DNA of 64,000 nucleotides from Neoalteromonas facilis (GTDB taxonomy: Bacteria; Pseudomonadota; Gammaproteobacteria; Enterobacterales; Alteromonadaceae): positions 410,604-474,603 of the forward strand of contig NZ_PEAY01000004.1 of assembly GCF_002807665.1 (NCBI RefSeq). The letters run 5' to 3'. The translations under genes were made by a program, and so were the position numbers. How positions within the stretch are numbered: position 1 is the first letter of the stretch; each line of letters starts with the position of its first letter. Positions 48,947 to 58,024 of the stretch are shown in pieces. The notes under the pieces are model-generated. The model saw nothing but the letters and a program-made list of their open reading frames with translations. It made no database searches and was not told the origin of the DNA.

Positions 48947-48976
48947 AAAAAAGAGACCCTTTAGGTCTCTTTTTTT
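48947..48976 (+). terminator. Rho-independent terminator after the SulP gene
   Basis: Stem GAGACC/GGTCTC with a CTTTA loop, flanked by six As and seven Ts, follows the SulP stop by about 50 nt. Confidence 0.9.
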
Positions 48977-49071
48977 ATACCTCGAATACTAGTCGTAACT
49001 GGCAAGTTTACTGAATTGGTCGATACTGTAATAAAACATTCATGAAAATGTCACGCTGCTAGTGCAGCGGA

Positions 49072-49707
49072 TTGAGGTTGTTGTTGAGTATTCATCGCTG
49101 GATCGAAATGCTGGTGATCTTCCTTGGGCTGCCAGTCATTCTATATTTTACTATTGCGGAACTGTCGCTTTGGCTTATGCCATTACTCGGCATGGTTGGG
49201 CTTATTTGTTTGTCGCTGCTACTGGTGGATAAACAGTTCAAGCGCATCAGATTGTGGAAAGTAGAGGGCCTTGGTGAGCACATTATTGCTTCGGTTAAAC
49301 TATTTCTACCGTGGGCCTGTATTGTCAGCTTATTTATCTACCTAGTATTTCCCCAGTTATTTCTAGCGTTACCGTTAAAAGATCCAGGATTTTGGGCCAT
49401 GACCCTGCTGATTTATCCCTTGGTGTCGGTAATACCTCAGGAAATTATTTTCAGGACGTATTTTTTCCATCGATACAAACAGATATTGCCCTCCAAACAA
49501 GCGCGCTGGTTGCTAAGTACATTTTTCTTCGGTTTAGCGCATGTGGTGTATGGCAACTGGGTTGCAGTAGTGTTGTCTTGGGTGGGTGGAGCCGTATTTG
49601 GATATCGTTATATGGCGAGTCGCTCAACTTTGGCGGTTGTAGTGGAACATTCAATTTGGGGGAGCTTCATCTTTACTATTGGTCTAGGCGCTTATTTTCT
49701 AATTTAG
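49072..49707 (+). CDS. CPBP (CAAX-like) family intramembrane protease homologue
   Basis: About six TM helices; the CPBP motifs appear as PQEIIFR (first Glu of the usual EExxxR replaced by Gln), FFFGLAH and EHSIWGS. These residues form the metal-dependent site in CAAX-type proteases; the Gln substitution leaves activity uncertain. The product has no ATG: four TTG codons at 49072, 49078, 49081 and 49084 compete, with GAGG placed before the last. An upstream ATG in the same frame is closed by TAG. Located between the SulP terminator and arsR; function unknown. Confidence 0.75.
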   Translation: MRLLLSIHRWIEMLVIFLGLPVILYFTIAELSLWLMPLLGMVGLICLSLLLVDKQFKRIRLWKVEGLGEHIIASVKLFLPWACIVSLFIYLVFPQLFLALPLKDPGFWAMTLLIYPLVSVIPQEIIFRTYFFHRYKQILPSKQARWLLSTFFFGLAHVVYGNWVAVVLSWVGGAVFGYRYMASRSTLAVVVEHSIWGSFIFTIGLGAYFLI

Positions 49708-49729
49708 GCATGCATTTTTTTGATTTAAT

Positions 49730-49749
49730 ATATATGATTTTTCATATAT
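49730..49749. promoter_or_regulatory. ArsR operator
   Basis: The inverted repeat ATATATGA-TTTT-TCATATAT lies 30 nt upstream of arsR, the usual position and AT-rich sequence type for autoregulation by ArsR. Arsenite would release the repressor. Confidence 0.65.
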
Positions 49750-49779
49750 GTGATAAATCGAATGTGTGTTGAGGAAATT

Positions 49780-50115
49780 TTGAGCCCATTACCCTTCTTC
49801 AAATCCTTGGCTGATGAGACACGCCTGCTGATCGTACTTTTAATCAACAATGTTGGAGAGGCATGTGTGTGTGAATTAATGCTCGCATTGGCCATGGAAC
49901 AACCCAAAATTTCCAGACATTTGGCTGAACTGCGCAAGGCCGGTGTTGTTCTAGGTGAACGCCGGGGCAAATGGGTTTATTACTACATCAATCCCAGCCT
50001 ACCAGATTGGGCGAAAGAGGTTGTACACAACACGGCAGTTAACAATATCGCTTTTTATTCATCCGCTTTGCAAGCGTTAGAAAACGCCAAACAAGCCCAA
50101 ACCATTTGCCAGTAG
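49780..50115 (+). CDS. arsR: Arsenic-responsive ArsR repressor
   Basis: A winged-helix repressor of the SmtB/ArsR family, with SPLPFFKSLADETRLLIV at the N-terminus, the metal-binding CVCEL motif on the recognition-helix flank (EACVCEL) and DNA helix QPKISRHLAELRKAGVV. TTG 49780 is chosen because GAGG lies 5 nt upstream and it gives the family N-terminus; in-frame GTG 49750 and ATG 49762 are alternatives. It opens an arsR-arsC-acr3 operon and is preceded by an inverted-repeat operator. Confidence 0.9.
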   Translation: MSPLPFFKSLADETRLLIVLLINNVGEACVCELMLALAMEQPKISRHLAELRKAGVVLGERRGKWVYYYINPSLPDWAKEVVHNTAVNNIAFYSSALQALENAKQAQTICQ

Positions 50116-50128
50116 AGTCCAATTAGCC

Positions 50129-50605
50129 ATGAAAATTTTATACATATGCACCCACAATCGCTGTCGAAGCATTTTGTCAGAAGCGATTACGAATCAAAAA
50201 GCGAATGGCTATATTACGGCTAGGAGTGCCGGTAGTCAGCCGGCGGGCGAGGTGCATCCACTGAGTCTGAAATTTCTCAAGCTTGCGGGGTACGTTACCG
50301 ATGGCCTAAAAAGCCAGTCTTGGGACGAATTTGAAGACTTTGATCCCGATGTGGTTGTGACCGTGTGTGATTCAGCCGCTGCAGAAACTTGTCCAGTATG
50401 GTTTGGGAAGTCAGTGCAAGTTCATTGGGGGTTGAGTGACCCGTCCAAAGTAGAGGGGAGTGAGGATGCCGTAGCGACAGCATTCAAGGCCTGTATTGCT
50501 GAAATAGAACTACGGGTAACACAACTGAGTGAGGTAGCTATGCAAGCGCTGCCAGCGAACGAAATGCGCCAAGCGCTATTGAGCTTAGGGGCACAAGTAA
50601 AATGA
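50129..50605 (+). CDS. arsC: Thioredoxin-coupled arsenate reductase
   Basis: This LMW-phosphatase-fold ArsC reduces arsenate to arsenite. The P-loop is C7THNRCRS (C7 attacks arsenate), and a redox pair C80 and C88 follows ([11 protein letters not shown]). This is the thioredoxin-dependent, Staphylococcus pI258-like class rather than the glutaredoxin class of E. coli. The protein is 158 residues, with a C-terminal extension of about 25 residues beyond the usual 131. It lies 13 nt after arsR and 49 nt before the exporter gene. Confidence 0.92.
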   Translation: MKILYICTHNRCRSILSEAITNQKANGYITARSAGSQPAGEVHPLSLKFLKLAGYVTDGLKSQSWDEFEDFDPDVVVTVCDSAAAETCPVWFGKSVQVHWGLSDPSKVEGSEDAVATAFKACIAEIELRVTQLSEVAMQALPANEMRQALLSLGAQVK

Positions 50606-50654
50606 ACAACAACGTTTACGGTTTCAAAATCATCAAACTAACGGAAATACACTA

Positions 50655-51671
50655 ATGGGATTGTTTGAACGCTATTTATCACTGTGGGTCGGCATCGCTA
50701 TTGTTCTCGGGATCGTGGCCGGTAGCTTGTCACCGCATACCTTTCAAAGTATCGCGACCATAGAATATGCGCACGTGAATTTGGTGGTGGCGGTCCTGAT
50801 CTGGTTAATGATTTACCCCATGATGGTGCAGGTGGATTTCTCATCGATAAAGCACGTGGGGGATAAACCCAAAGGCCTCATCCTGACGCTGATCATTAAC
50901 TGGGCAGTTAAACCGTTCACCATGGCGCTGTTGGGCTGGTTGTTCTTCAAAGGAATATTCGCCGATTGGGTCGATCCTCAAACCGCCACGGAATATATTG
51001 CAGGGATGATATTACTGGGCGTTGCACCCTGCACAGCCATGGTATTTGTGTGGAGCCAACTCACCCAAGGTGATGCGAATTACACCTTGGTACAAGTGTC
51101 CATCAATGATGTCATTATGATTTTCGCGTTTGCACCGCTAGCTGGGCTGCTGCTTGGCATTACCGACATTACGGTGCCTTGGGATACGCTACTGATTTCT
51201 GTGGTGTTGTATGTGTTGATACCGCTGCTCGCCGGTGCGTTCACACGAAGACAACTGGATAAGCAAAACGATCATTCGCAGTTGGAGCGCTTCCTGGCGA
51301 GGATGAAACCGTGGTCGATCATTGGTTTGTTGAGCACGGTAGTTTTGCTTTTTGGTTTCCAGTCAGAAACGATCTTAGCCAAACCACAAGCCATAGTGTT
51401 GATTGCAATTCCTTTACTGATCCAAACCTACGGCATATTTGCCATTGCGTATGCCTTGGCGAAGAAATTGAAACTCCCACACAACGTTGCCGCTCCAGCC
51501 TGCATGATAGGTACGTCAAACTTCTTTGAGTTAGCTGTCGCCGTAGCAATATCCTTGTTTGGCCTTCACTCAGGTGCGGCTCTGGCCACTGTGGTAGGTG
51601 TATTAGTGGAAGTGCCGGTAATGTTGTCGTTAGTGTGGTTTGCTAACCGAACGCGTCATTGGTTTGCCTAG
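50655..51671 (+). CDS. acr3: ACR3-type arsenite exporter
   Basis: A ten-TM arsenite permease of the ACR3/BASS family (338 residues), with the signature FFKGIFADW, catalytic C126 in [15 protein letters not shown], and [15 protein letters not shown] with the conserved Glu. It exports arsenite made by ArsC. It is unrelated to the ArsB antiporter. It closes the operon and is followed by a terminator shared with dsbA. Confidence 0.93.
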   Translation: MGLFERYLSLWVGIAIVLGIVAGSLSPHTFQSIATIEYAHVNLVVAVLIWLMIYPMMVQVDFSSIKHVGDKPKGLILTLIINWAVKPFTMALLGWLFFKGIFADWVDPQTATEYIAGMILLGVAPCTAMVFVWSQLTQGDANYTLVQVSINDVIMIFAFAPLAGLLLGITDITVPWDTLLISVVLYVLIPLLAGAFTRRQLDKQNDHSQLERFLARMKPWSIIGLLSTVVLLFGFQSETILAKPQAIVLIAIPLLIQTYGIFAIAYALAKKLKLPHNVAAPACMIGTSNFFELAVAVAISLFGLHSGAALATVVGVLVEVPVMLSLVWFANRTRHWFA

Positions 51672-51718
51672 GCATTAGCCGTTTTATCTCGCACAATCTT
51701 TATCAACTGTCAGAAAAA

Positions 51719-51747
51719 CAAAAGCCGCTAATGATTAGCGGCTTTTG
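51719..51747. terminator. Bidirectional terminator between acr3 and dsbA
   Basis: The stem CAAAAGCCGCT/AGCGGCTTTTG (51719-51729/51737-51747) with a 7-nt loop follows acr3 and precedes the dsbA end. The minus-strand side has the better T-run, so it mainly terminates dsbA. Confidence 0.85.
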
Positions 51748-51771
51748 TGTGTTTACTTGTAGGTTACTGAA

Positions 51772-52395
51772 TTATTTTTGCTTCGATAACCATACAACCA
51801 AATCAACGATATCATCAGGTGTCATATCACGCGTGATATTGATTTGGAATTTATCATTGATGATGAAGTTTGGAACACGCGCTAGGTGCTGGCGGAATTT
51901 TTCAATTTCTTTGTTGTTTTTTTGCACCATACTATTAACGCCAAAGCTCGATGCTAATTTGTCAAACTCAGCAGCATCCACGTCGTTTATGATGAAAATG
52001 TTACGTACATCAGACAAGCCGGTAATTTGTGCGCGCTGTTTGTGGATGTAATCGAAGATTGCATCGTTTAGCTTCTCTTCCTGCTTAACAGCACGAGCAA
52101 TCATCAAACCGCGCGTGACTTCTTCTTGAATAGCAGGTGTCGTGAAGCCCATAAAGTTCACATGAACTTTTTCGAATTTGGTGTCTTTGTCCAACTTCTT
52201 CTTCATTTCTTTTACTAATGGTTCGAAGCGGTAACATCCGGGGCACCAGTAAGAGAAGAATTCTTTGACGATGGGTTTGCTTGAGGCTTTGTCGCTGATC
52301 ACGTTGTAGTGAGTACCTTCTTGCCACAACTCTTGCGCAAATGCTTGAAGTGGCAATACCGTAGCGAGCAACAATCCTAAAAACAGCTTTTTCAT
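51772..52395 (-). CDS. dsbA: Periplasmic disulfide oxidoreductase DsbA, CPGC active site
   Basis: DsbA introduces disulfides into exported proteins. A signal peptide (MKKLFLGLLLATVLPLQAFA) is followed by the thioredoxin fold, with active site C51-P-G-C54 (YWCPGCYRFE) and cis-Pro loop RVPNFIIN. The usual DsbA site is CPHC; the His-to-Gly change would make it less oxidising. Otherwise the protein is full length (207 residues). ATG 52395 is chosen for the clean signal peptide. dsbB is not in the window. Confidence 0.92.
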   Translation of the reverse strand: MKKLFLGLLLATVLPLQAFAQELWQEGTHYNVISDKASSKPIVKEFFSYWCPGCYRFEPLVKEMKKKLDKDTKFEKVHVNFMGFTTPAIQEEVTRGLMIARAVKQEEKLNDAIFDYIHKQRAQITGLSDVRNIFIINDVDAAEFDKLASSFGVNSMVQKNNKEIEKFRQHLARVPNFIINDKFQINITRDMTPDDIVDLVVWLSKQK

Positions 52396-52512
52396 GTTTG
52401 GTAGTTTCCTTTGCAAAAATTTCGCGTAAGCCTAGCATAGCTTACCTATTAGCGACTAGAGGTTAACCTAAAGTCGCGCGATAGAATTGGTATATCACGC
52501 GACTGAAGGGTA

Positions 52513-54450
52513 TCAAAGTGAGTAGGTCACAGAAGCATTTACTTGGCGCCCTTTTCCAACATACCCAACAATATCTTCATAGTCTTGGTTAAACAGGTTA
52601 TGGGCACTCAACTGAATCGACGCTGAATCGGACAGTGTGTAGCCAACACTAGCATTGACCAGCCAATAGGCAGAAAGTTTAATTCTTTGTGCCGCTTGAG
52701 GGTAAGGCGGGAAATATTGATCAAAGCGCGTTCCCGTATAATCAGCTTTGATGTTTGCAAACCATCGGTCATTGCTGTCTGCTAACGCCAATACGATTGA
52801 GGCTGTGTGCTGAGGGCGTCTAAGTTCTATAATTTGAGAGGCACTGTTAGAGTTTTCCTCTGCATCAACATAAGAATAGTAGGCTTTTAACGATCCCGTG
52901 CGCCAGGCTTGGGATGCACTCAGTTCTAACCCTTTTCGCTCACTTTCTGCAGTGCTATTTTGTGCGGTGTAGGCATTTTGTTCAGGCGCAAAAACAAACC
53001 CGTTAATTTCATCTGTCAGTTTGTTCTTATACCAGTTCAGCGTAACGTCTGTGTGTTGGCTGAGTTGCAATCGTGAACCTATCTCCGCACTTTTAACCGT
53101 TTCAGGCGTTAAGTTTGGATTGCCAACGAAACTACCCGGGTAATAGCCAAAGCGCTCAGTGAATGTTGGATTGCGTACGGCTTTACTGTAACTAGCATAT
53201 AGCTTGAGGCGCGGAGTAAGTTGCCAATGAGGGCCAAAACGGAAACTGCTTTGGTTGTTAAAATCACTGTTTTGGTCCCAACGAGCACTGCCGTTGAGTG
53301 TGATATGGCGGGTTGCCTTAACAAACGCATCAGTGAAAACACTTTGCGTATCCATGTGTTGAGTCTGATTCGGATCAGCAAAAACAATCGGACCGTATTG
53401 ATCAAATTTGTGTTCAACTGTTTCGATTCCGAGGTTCGCTTGATAAGACGCTGAGGGAGAATAGCTGGCAACATAGCTCACACTGAATCGGCGTGCTTCG
53501 CTGCCACCTTCATCATTTTTAGCTGCGTAGTTTTGATTTTCATTTACGCTAATGTGCGCTTGCACGTTGTGTTGCCAAATGTTGTCAACAGATTGGAACT
53601 GCCAGCCTAACCGGGCCGACAATTGCTTCCCATCCGTGACATTGTCAGAGTCTGACGGTAACCCCGTAATGTAGTAGTCAACGTTATCGTATTCATTACG
53701 GTAATCTAATGAGCGTATATTTAGACTGATCGTCTCCTGCTCAGAAGCTTGCCAAACGAGGCCCGCATGCAAAGTCGTATTATCGTAGCCATCGTCTTCA
53801 TTGCCGACGCGTGACACGTTTTCCCCATCAGTGGTGAGATGAGATAGTGACGCATTCCACGTGATCTCATTAGAGCGCTGATGCGTGCTGAACCCAACAC
53901 TACGCTGCTGATGATTTCCCAGGCTGGCACTGAACTTGGTTGAAGAATTGTGGTGTTGCGCTGTGGTAATACTCAGTACACCTGCTACGGCACCGCTGCC
54001 CCACAGCGCACTTTGCGGCCCCGATAGCAACTCTACGCGGGTTACATTGTCGGTTGTCAGGTGAGCAAAATCGAATAATCCCCCCTGACTTTCATCATTC
54101 ACTACTACTCCATCTATCATGACCAGTAAATGATTAGTTTCAGCACCGCGCATCCGAATTTCAGTTAAGCCTCCTACACTGCCTGAGCGACTGACACTGA
54201 TGCCAGGCATACCACGCAGTATGTCGACTAAAAATTGCTGGCCAGACTGGCGAATACTCAGCTCATCTAACACATAGACACTGGAAGACACGGTGGAAAG
54301 CGGTCTGGAACTGCGCGAACCAAGAACGGATATATGTTCAATGGATCCTGTAGTGAGTTGAGTTGAGTTTGATTGAGATAGCGCTATGTTAGGGCAAAGC
54401 AATGCCCCAAAAGCCACAGCCAAAGTGGCCGGGTTTATTTGTGTTTTCAT
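52513..54450 (-). CDS. btuB: Cobalamin TonB-dependent receptor
   Basis: A 645-residue outer-membrane receptor: signal peptide (NPATLAVAFGALLCPNIALS), TonB box region IEHISVLGSR, plug (LVDILRGMPGISVSRSGSVGG, shown in part, VELLSGPQSALWGSGAVAGVLSI), barrel and a C-terminal Leu. Vitamin B12 import is inferred from the cobalamin riboswitch directly upstream. ATG 54450 is chosen for signal-peptide fit, with AGGA 8 nt upstream. The barrel resembles BtuB rather than siderophore receptors. Confidence 0.9.
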   Translation of the reverse strand: MKTQINPATLAVAFGALLCPNIALSQSNSTQLTTGSIEHISVLGSRSSRPLSTVSSSVYVLDELSIRQSGQQFLVDILRGMPGISVSRSGSVGGLTEIRMRGAETNHLLVMIDGVVVNDESQGGLFDFAHLTTDNVTRVELLSGPQSALWGSGAVAGVLSITTAQHHNSSTKFSASLGNHQQRSVGFSTHQRSNEITWNASLSHLTTDGENVSRVGNEDDGYDNTTLHAGLVWQASEQETISLNIRSLDYRNEYDNVDYYITGLPSDSDNVTDGKQLSARLGWQFQSVDNIWQHNVQAHISVNENQNYAAKNDEGGSEARRFSVSYVASYSPSASYQANLGIETVEHKFDQYGPIVFADPNQTQHMDTQSVFTDAFVKATRHITLNGSARWDQNSDFNNQSSFRFGPHWQLTPRLKLYASYSKAVRNPTFTERFGYYPGSFVGNPNLTPETVKSAEIGSRLQLSQHTDVTLNWYKNKLTDEINGFVFAPEQNAYTAQNSTAESERKGLELSASQAWRTGSLKAYYSYVDAEENSNSASQIIELRRPQHTASIVLALADSNDRWFANIKADYTGTRFDQYFPPYPQAAQRIKLSAYWLVNASVGYTLSDSASIQLSAHNLFNQDYEDIVGYVGKGRQVNASVTYSL

Positions 54451-54518
54451 TATGTAATTCCTAAGACACTCCACCCGAGTGCGAACGGACAATATCGGCA
54501 AAGCTTGTGCCGGGCGAT

Positions 54519-54728
54519 CTCAGGCCGGTATCCGGGCTCGTTATTCACGCCAAATGACGTGTCAAAAGTCACCTTCCCATGCGAAGCACAGTGGTATGGA
54601 AGAACGTTAGCACGCTGTTCCTGACTTTCTGTTTTACCCAAAGATAAAACAGTACTTACCGTTGCGGGGGCAGCATTGGTTTCACACCAATTTCCCGTTT
54701 AACTCGCGTAACGACGCGAAGCACCTGA
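54519..54728 (-). ncRNA. Cobalamin riboswitch upstream of btuB
   Basis: Reading the minus strand, the element contains AACGGGAA, then GAAACCAATGCTGCCCCC followed by GCAACGGTAA, and the B12 box segment CCACTGTG, ending in AGCCCGGATACCGGCC. This order is that of the adenosylcobalamin riboswitch. A CACTC/GAGTG hairpin before the btuB Shine-Dalgarno could be the expression platform. Binding of cobalamin should shut off the receptor gene. The remainder of the 370-bp gene-free stretch (54451-54820) is leader and promoter sequence. Confidence 0.92.
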
Positions 54729-54820
54729 AGCGTTGCAGTGTATATAAAAAAGCTACTGATTACAGAGTTTTATTGTCTCTAATTATACGATTAAGCTTCA
54801 TCATGGACGAATAAGGACTA

Positions 54821-55840
54821 TTAAAATCCCGTCATCAGTTTTAGCGGAGGCTCATTCAGTGCAGAAAGCTGCTCTTTAAGGGCAAGGATCTGCTGTTCCC
54901 AATACTTTTCACTGGCAAACCAGGGGAAGGCTTTAGGAAAGGCGGCGTCTTCCCAGCGTTTTGCCAGCCACGCCATGTAGTGCACCATCCGCATGGCGCG
55001 TAATACTTCCACTTGGCCTAATTGACTGGGAACGAAGGTGTTAAATTCTTCATAGGCTTCAACCAAAACCTCTAATTGCAACTGTTGTTGTTGGCGGTCG
55101 CCTGACAACATCATCCATAAGTCTTGGATCGCTGGGCCCATGCGACAATCGTCAAGATCTAGAATACTGGGCCCGTCACGCCATAAAATGTTACTCGGAT
55201 GACAATCTCCGTGTAAGCGGATAAATCCGTCATCACTGAACCTTTCGGCAGTCGCTGCAATAACTTGCTCTAAAATGGTGAAAAAGGGCGTTTGTAGCGA
55301 GTGTGGTACAAAGCCACTGGCAATCAGTTGCTGTTGCGGTTGATAAAGGTATTGGTCTATGTCAAATGCGGGTCTGAATTCAAATGGACTTGCTTGGCCA
55401 ACTGCATGTATACGGCCAAGGTAACGACCAACCTGCTCGAGTTGGTCAAGATTGTCGACTTCAAATTGCCTCCCTCCAACCGAAGGAAACAGGCTAAATC
55501 GATAACCTTGATAGTGGTGTAAAGTGCTACCCTGCATATGAACCGGCGCAACAACAGGAATTTCAGCGTCGGATAATGCTGAGGCGAAAGCATGTTCTTC
55601 TAATATTTGCGCATCGGTCCATCGTTGAGGGCGATAAAACTTCACTACCCAACGGGTCCTGTCTTGGTCGATGAACTGATATACCCGATTTTCATAACTG
55701 TTAAGTGCCAGTAATCCAGATTCGGCAAAAACGCCAATGCTCTCGATACCATTTAAAATGAGATCAGGTGTTAAGTCAGAAAACTGAAAGCCAGCACTGT
55801 TGGTGCTGGCTTCAGGTGTTTGGGATGTATTTATATTCAC
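54821..55840 (-). CDS. srkA: Stress response kinase A (YihE)
   Basis: SrkA is a protein serine/threonine kinase of the aminoglycoside phosphotransferase-like fold that counters MazF-mediated stress death. This 339-residue protein shows the RTRWVVKFYRPQRW lysine strand, catalytic HGDCHPSNILWR near residue 211 and the metal motif LDLDDCRMG. In Escherichia it is next to dsbA; here btuB and its riboswitch lie between them. The gene starts inside ccoG (ATGA overlap, 4 nt). Confidence 0.93.
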   Translation of the reverse strand: MNINTSQTPEASTNSAGFQFSDLTPDLILNGIESIGVFAESGLLALNSYENRVYQFIDQDRTRWVVKFYRPQRWTDAQILEEHAFASALSDAEIPVVAPVHMQGSTLHHYQGYRFSLFPSVGGRQFEVDNLDQLEQVGRYLGRIHAVGQASPFEFRPAFDIDQYLYQPQQQLIASGFVPHSLQTPFFTILEQVIAATAERFSDDGFIRLHGDCHPSNILWRDGPSILDLDDCRMGPAIQDLWMMLSGDRQQQQLQLEVLVEAYEEFNTFVPSQLGQVEVLRAMRMVHYMAWLAKRWEDAAFPKAFPWFASEKYWEQQILALKEQLSALNEPPLKLMTGF

Positions 55841-57270
55841 CGATACAAGAACTTACTGGGCTCTTCAACTTCTATTAGATTACCGTCTAAGTCTTGCGTT
55901 TGCACATGAAAATCGATGTCGGTAACTCTGCCTTCGAGATTGTAAGGGTCGGTTGCAACTGAAATCGGTAAGCTGAATACTTCACCACCGGCCACGTTGA
56001 CGACTTGATCGCCAATATACTCATATTCCTTTAAACCTTTGACCGCAATGGTATACACGCGATCTTCCTGAGACTTATTAAGAATTTTCAGGGTGTAAAC
56101 ATTTTCAATTAAGCCTTCATTGGTCTCCCGATACAGAGAGTTTCGGTCACGAATAATGTCAACTTCAATAGACGAACGGGTCAACATTTCAAACGTCAGT
56201 AATCCTGTCATGATCACCAATACAATCGCGTAACCAATCAGCTTAGGGCGCACAATGTGCGTTGTCCCACCTTTTAATTCATGTTCTGAGGTAAAACTGA
56301 TCAGGCCTTTCGGGTAGTCCATTTTTTCCATAACACCGTTACAGGCATCTACACAGGCACCACAATTAATACATTCGTATTGCAAGCCATTGCGGATATC
56401 GATGCCGGTCGGGCACACCTGCACACATAGGTTGCAATCGATACAGTCGCCTAGGCCTTTTTCAGCTAAATCGCTGTGCGCTACTTTGCGAGGTCTTGGG
56501 CCACGTTGTTCACCACGTGTTGGGTTGTAAGCGACGGTAAAGGTATCTTTATCGAACATAGCAGACTGGAAACGCGCATAGGGGCACATGTGCGTGCACA
56601 TAATTTCACGCATCCAACCCGCGTTTCCATAGGTACATACGGTGAAGAAAATCACTGAAAAAGCGGCCCAGAAGCTGGTGTTAAAAGTGAAAAAGTTAAC
56701 AAACAGTTGGTCAATAGGCGTGAAATAGCCGACAAACGTTAATGCGGTTAACAACGCAACGGCTACCCAAGCCGTATGTTTTAATGTTTTGCGCCAGAAC
56801 TTATCAAAATCCATTGGCCGTTCATCAAGCTTCATGCGCTTATTGCGGCTGCCTTCGATTTTTTCTTCAAACCAAATGTAGATGAAAGTCCAAGTCGTTT
56901 GCGGGCACATAAAACCGCACCAGACGCGACCGGCAAAGGTTGTTACAAAAAACAGGGCGTAGGCTGACACGATCAAGAGCCAAGCCAGCAAAGTGAGATC
57001 TTGTGGCCAAAGAGTTAAGCTGAAAATGGTAAATCGCTGCTCTGCGATATCCAACAGTACCGCTTGACTACCGTTATATTGAAACCAAGGGATTATGGCA
57101 AACATACCTAAGAAGATAAGTCCGAAAAAGCGGCGAATATTTTCAAAGGTGCCTTCAACCGCACGCACATAGATACGACTGCGCGCAGTATAATTATCAC
57201 CCTGATTGCTTTTTTTAGGCTTGTGGACTTTCACCGGCGTCACATCTTTTACCGGGATTTGACTGTTCAT
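55837..57270 (-). CDS. ccoG: Cytochrome cbb3 oxidase copper-assembly protein CcoG
   Basis: CcoG/RdxA is a membrane ferredoxin-type protein that reduces copper for cbb3-oxidase assembly. It has about five TM helices (GLIFLGMFAIIPWFQYNG), the loop RVWCGFMCPQTTW and MCTHMCPYARFQSAM, and two 4Fe-4S sites CIDCNLCVQVCPTGID and CINCGACVDACNGVM. A C-terminal Ig-like domain is present. ATG 57270 with AAGG 7 nt upstream is preferred over a TTG upstream. An FNR-like site sits about 90 nt upstream. The cbb3 oxidase genes are elsewhere. Confidence 0.92.
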   Translation of the reverse strand: MNSQIPVKDVTPVKVHKPKKSNQGDNYTARSRIYVRAVEGTFENIRRFFGLIFLGMFAIIPWFQYNGSQAVLLDIAEQRFTIFSLTLWPQDLTLLAWLLIVSAYALFFVTTFAGRVWCGFMCPQTTWTFIYIWFEEKIEGSRNKRMKLDERPMDFDKFWRKTLKHTAWVAVALLTALTFVGYFTPIDQLFVNFFTFNTSFWAAFSVIFFTVCTYGNAGWMREIMCTHMCPYARFQSAMFDKDTFTVAYNPTRGEQRGPRPRKVAHSDLAEKGLGDCIDCNLCVQVCPTGIDIRNGLQYECINCGACVDACNGVMEKMDYPKGLISFTSEHELKGGTTHIVRPKLIGYAIVLVIMTGLLTFEMLTRSSIEVDIIRDRNSLYRETNEGLIENVYTLKILNKSQEDRVYTIAVKGLKEYEYIGDQVVNVAGGEVFSLPISVATDPYNLEGRVTDIDFHVQTQDLDGNLIEVEEPSKFLYR

Positions 57271-57355
57271 GAAATGGCCTTTATCGCTCAATGAGTCGAA
57301 AAAAAAAAGAAAATTGCGAATATTTATAAGTATACCTAAATGCGCCGACGAAACG

Positions 57356-57369
57356 TTAACTTAGATCAA
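57356..57369. promoter_or_regulatory. FNR-type binding site upstream of ccoG
   Basis: TTAACTTAGATCAA keeps the full right half-site ATCAA and matches 3 of 5 bases in the left, with the correct 4-nt spacer. It lies about 90 nt before the ccoG ATG. This is a weaker match than the yfhL site. Confidence 0.35.
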
Positions 57370-57520
57370 CTTTTCTGCGTAAACAGATACTTAGTGATTT
57401 CCGGCGAATGACAAGGGTCTCAAGAGTTATTGGTTTGTATACCCGAGTATCGTTAGTGTGATTGGCGATTGGTCAATTAGCGCTTATTGTGCAATATATG
57501 AACAATCCATTGGCACCGTT

Positions 57521-57892
57521 ATGTTTAAAGCATTTGTCGTTTTTATAGAGGTAGTCTTATTGGTCATGATATTGCGCACGCCATTCATGCAATACTGGTT
57601 AAGTGACATGCAGGCGACGGCATCTGACTGGATGACTACAATAGCAGAAATTCCTGATAAACAGGAAATTGGGCAGTTATACAATAGTATACAACCCGCT
57701 GTGGGTGGTATGAGTGATCGTCAAAGAGGTTATCTTGATGACGTTATGCAAAATCGCCAATCAGTGGAACAATTTCATCGCAAGTATTGTGTAGATGGTG
57801 ATATGAACCCCTTTATCTACGGCACGAGTCTGCGCGTAGTGTGCCGTGAAATGACGCAGTCACCACTGCTCGCGATGCAACGCGCTAGCTAA
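57521..57892 (+). CDS. Small single-TM protein of unknown function
   Basis: I do not recognise this 123-residue product. An N-terminal helix (MFKAFVVFIEVVLLVMIL) could anchor it in the membrane or serve as an uncleaved signal. The remainder is polar, with the C-terminal segment KYCVDGDMNPFIYGTSLRVVC containing two cysteines that could form a disulfide. ATG 57521 is used; a GTG-type upstream extension is open. No strong Shine-Dalgarno is seen. Confidence 0.5.
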   Translation: MFKAFVVFIEVVLLVMILRTPFMQYWLSDMQATASDWMTTIAEIPDKQEIGQLYNSIQPAVGGMSDRQRGYLDDVMQNRQSVEQFHRKYCVDGDMNPFIYGTSLRVVCREMTQSPLLAMQRAS

Positions 57893-58024
57893 GTGTATTT
57901 CGTTAGCATCATTCATTATTCAGACTCTGTTCAGGTGAATACGCTAAACTTTTCGTATTCACCGCTGTCTCAGTGATACTTACTGATCAACGGCAACTGT
58001 CTCAAAACGGAACGAGGGAGTCTT

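Noticed and set aside
49311-49772. 153-codon frame overlapping the CPBP gene and reaching into arsR
   Set aside because: The CPBP frame has the family motifs; this one has none and would overlap the arsR operator.
57299-57313. Poly-A run upstream of ccoG considered as a terminator remnant
   Set aside because: No stem precedes it; it more likely is part of the AT-rich promoter region.
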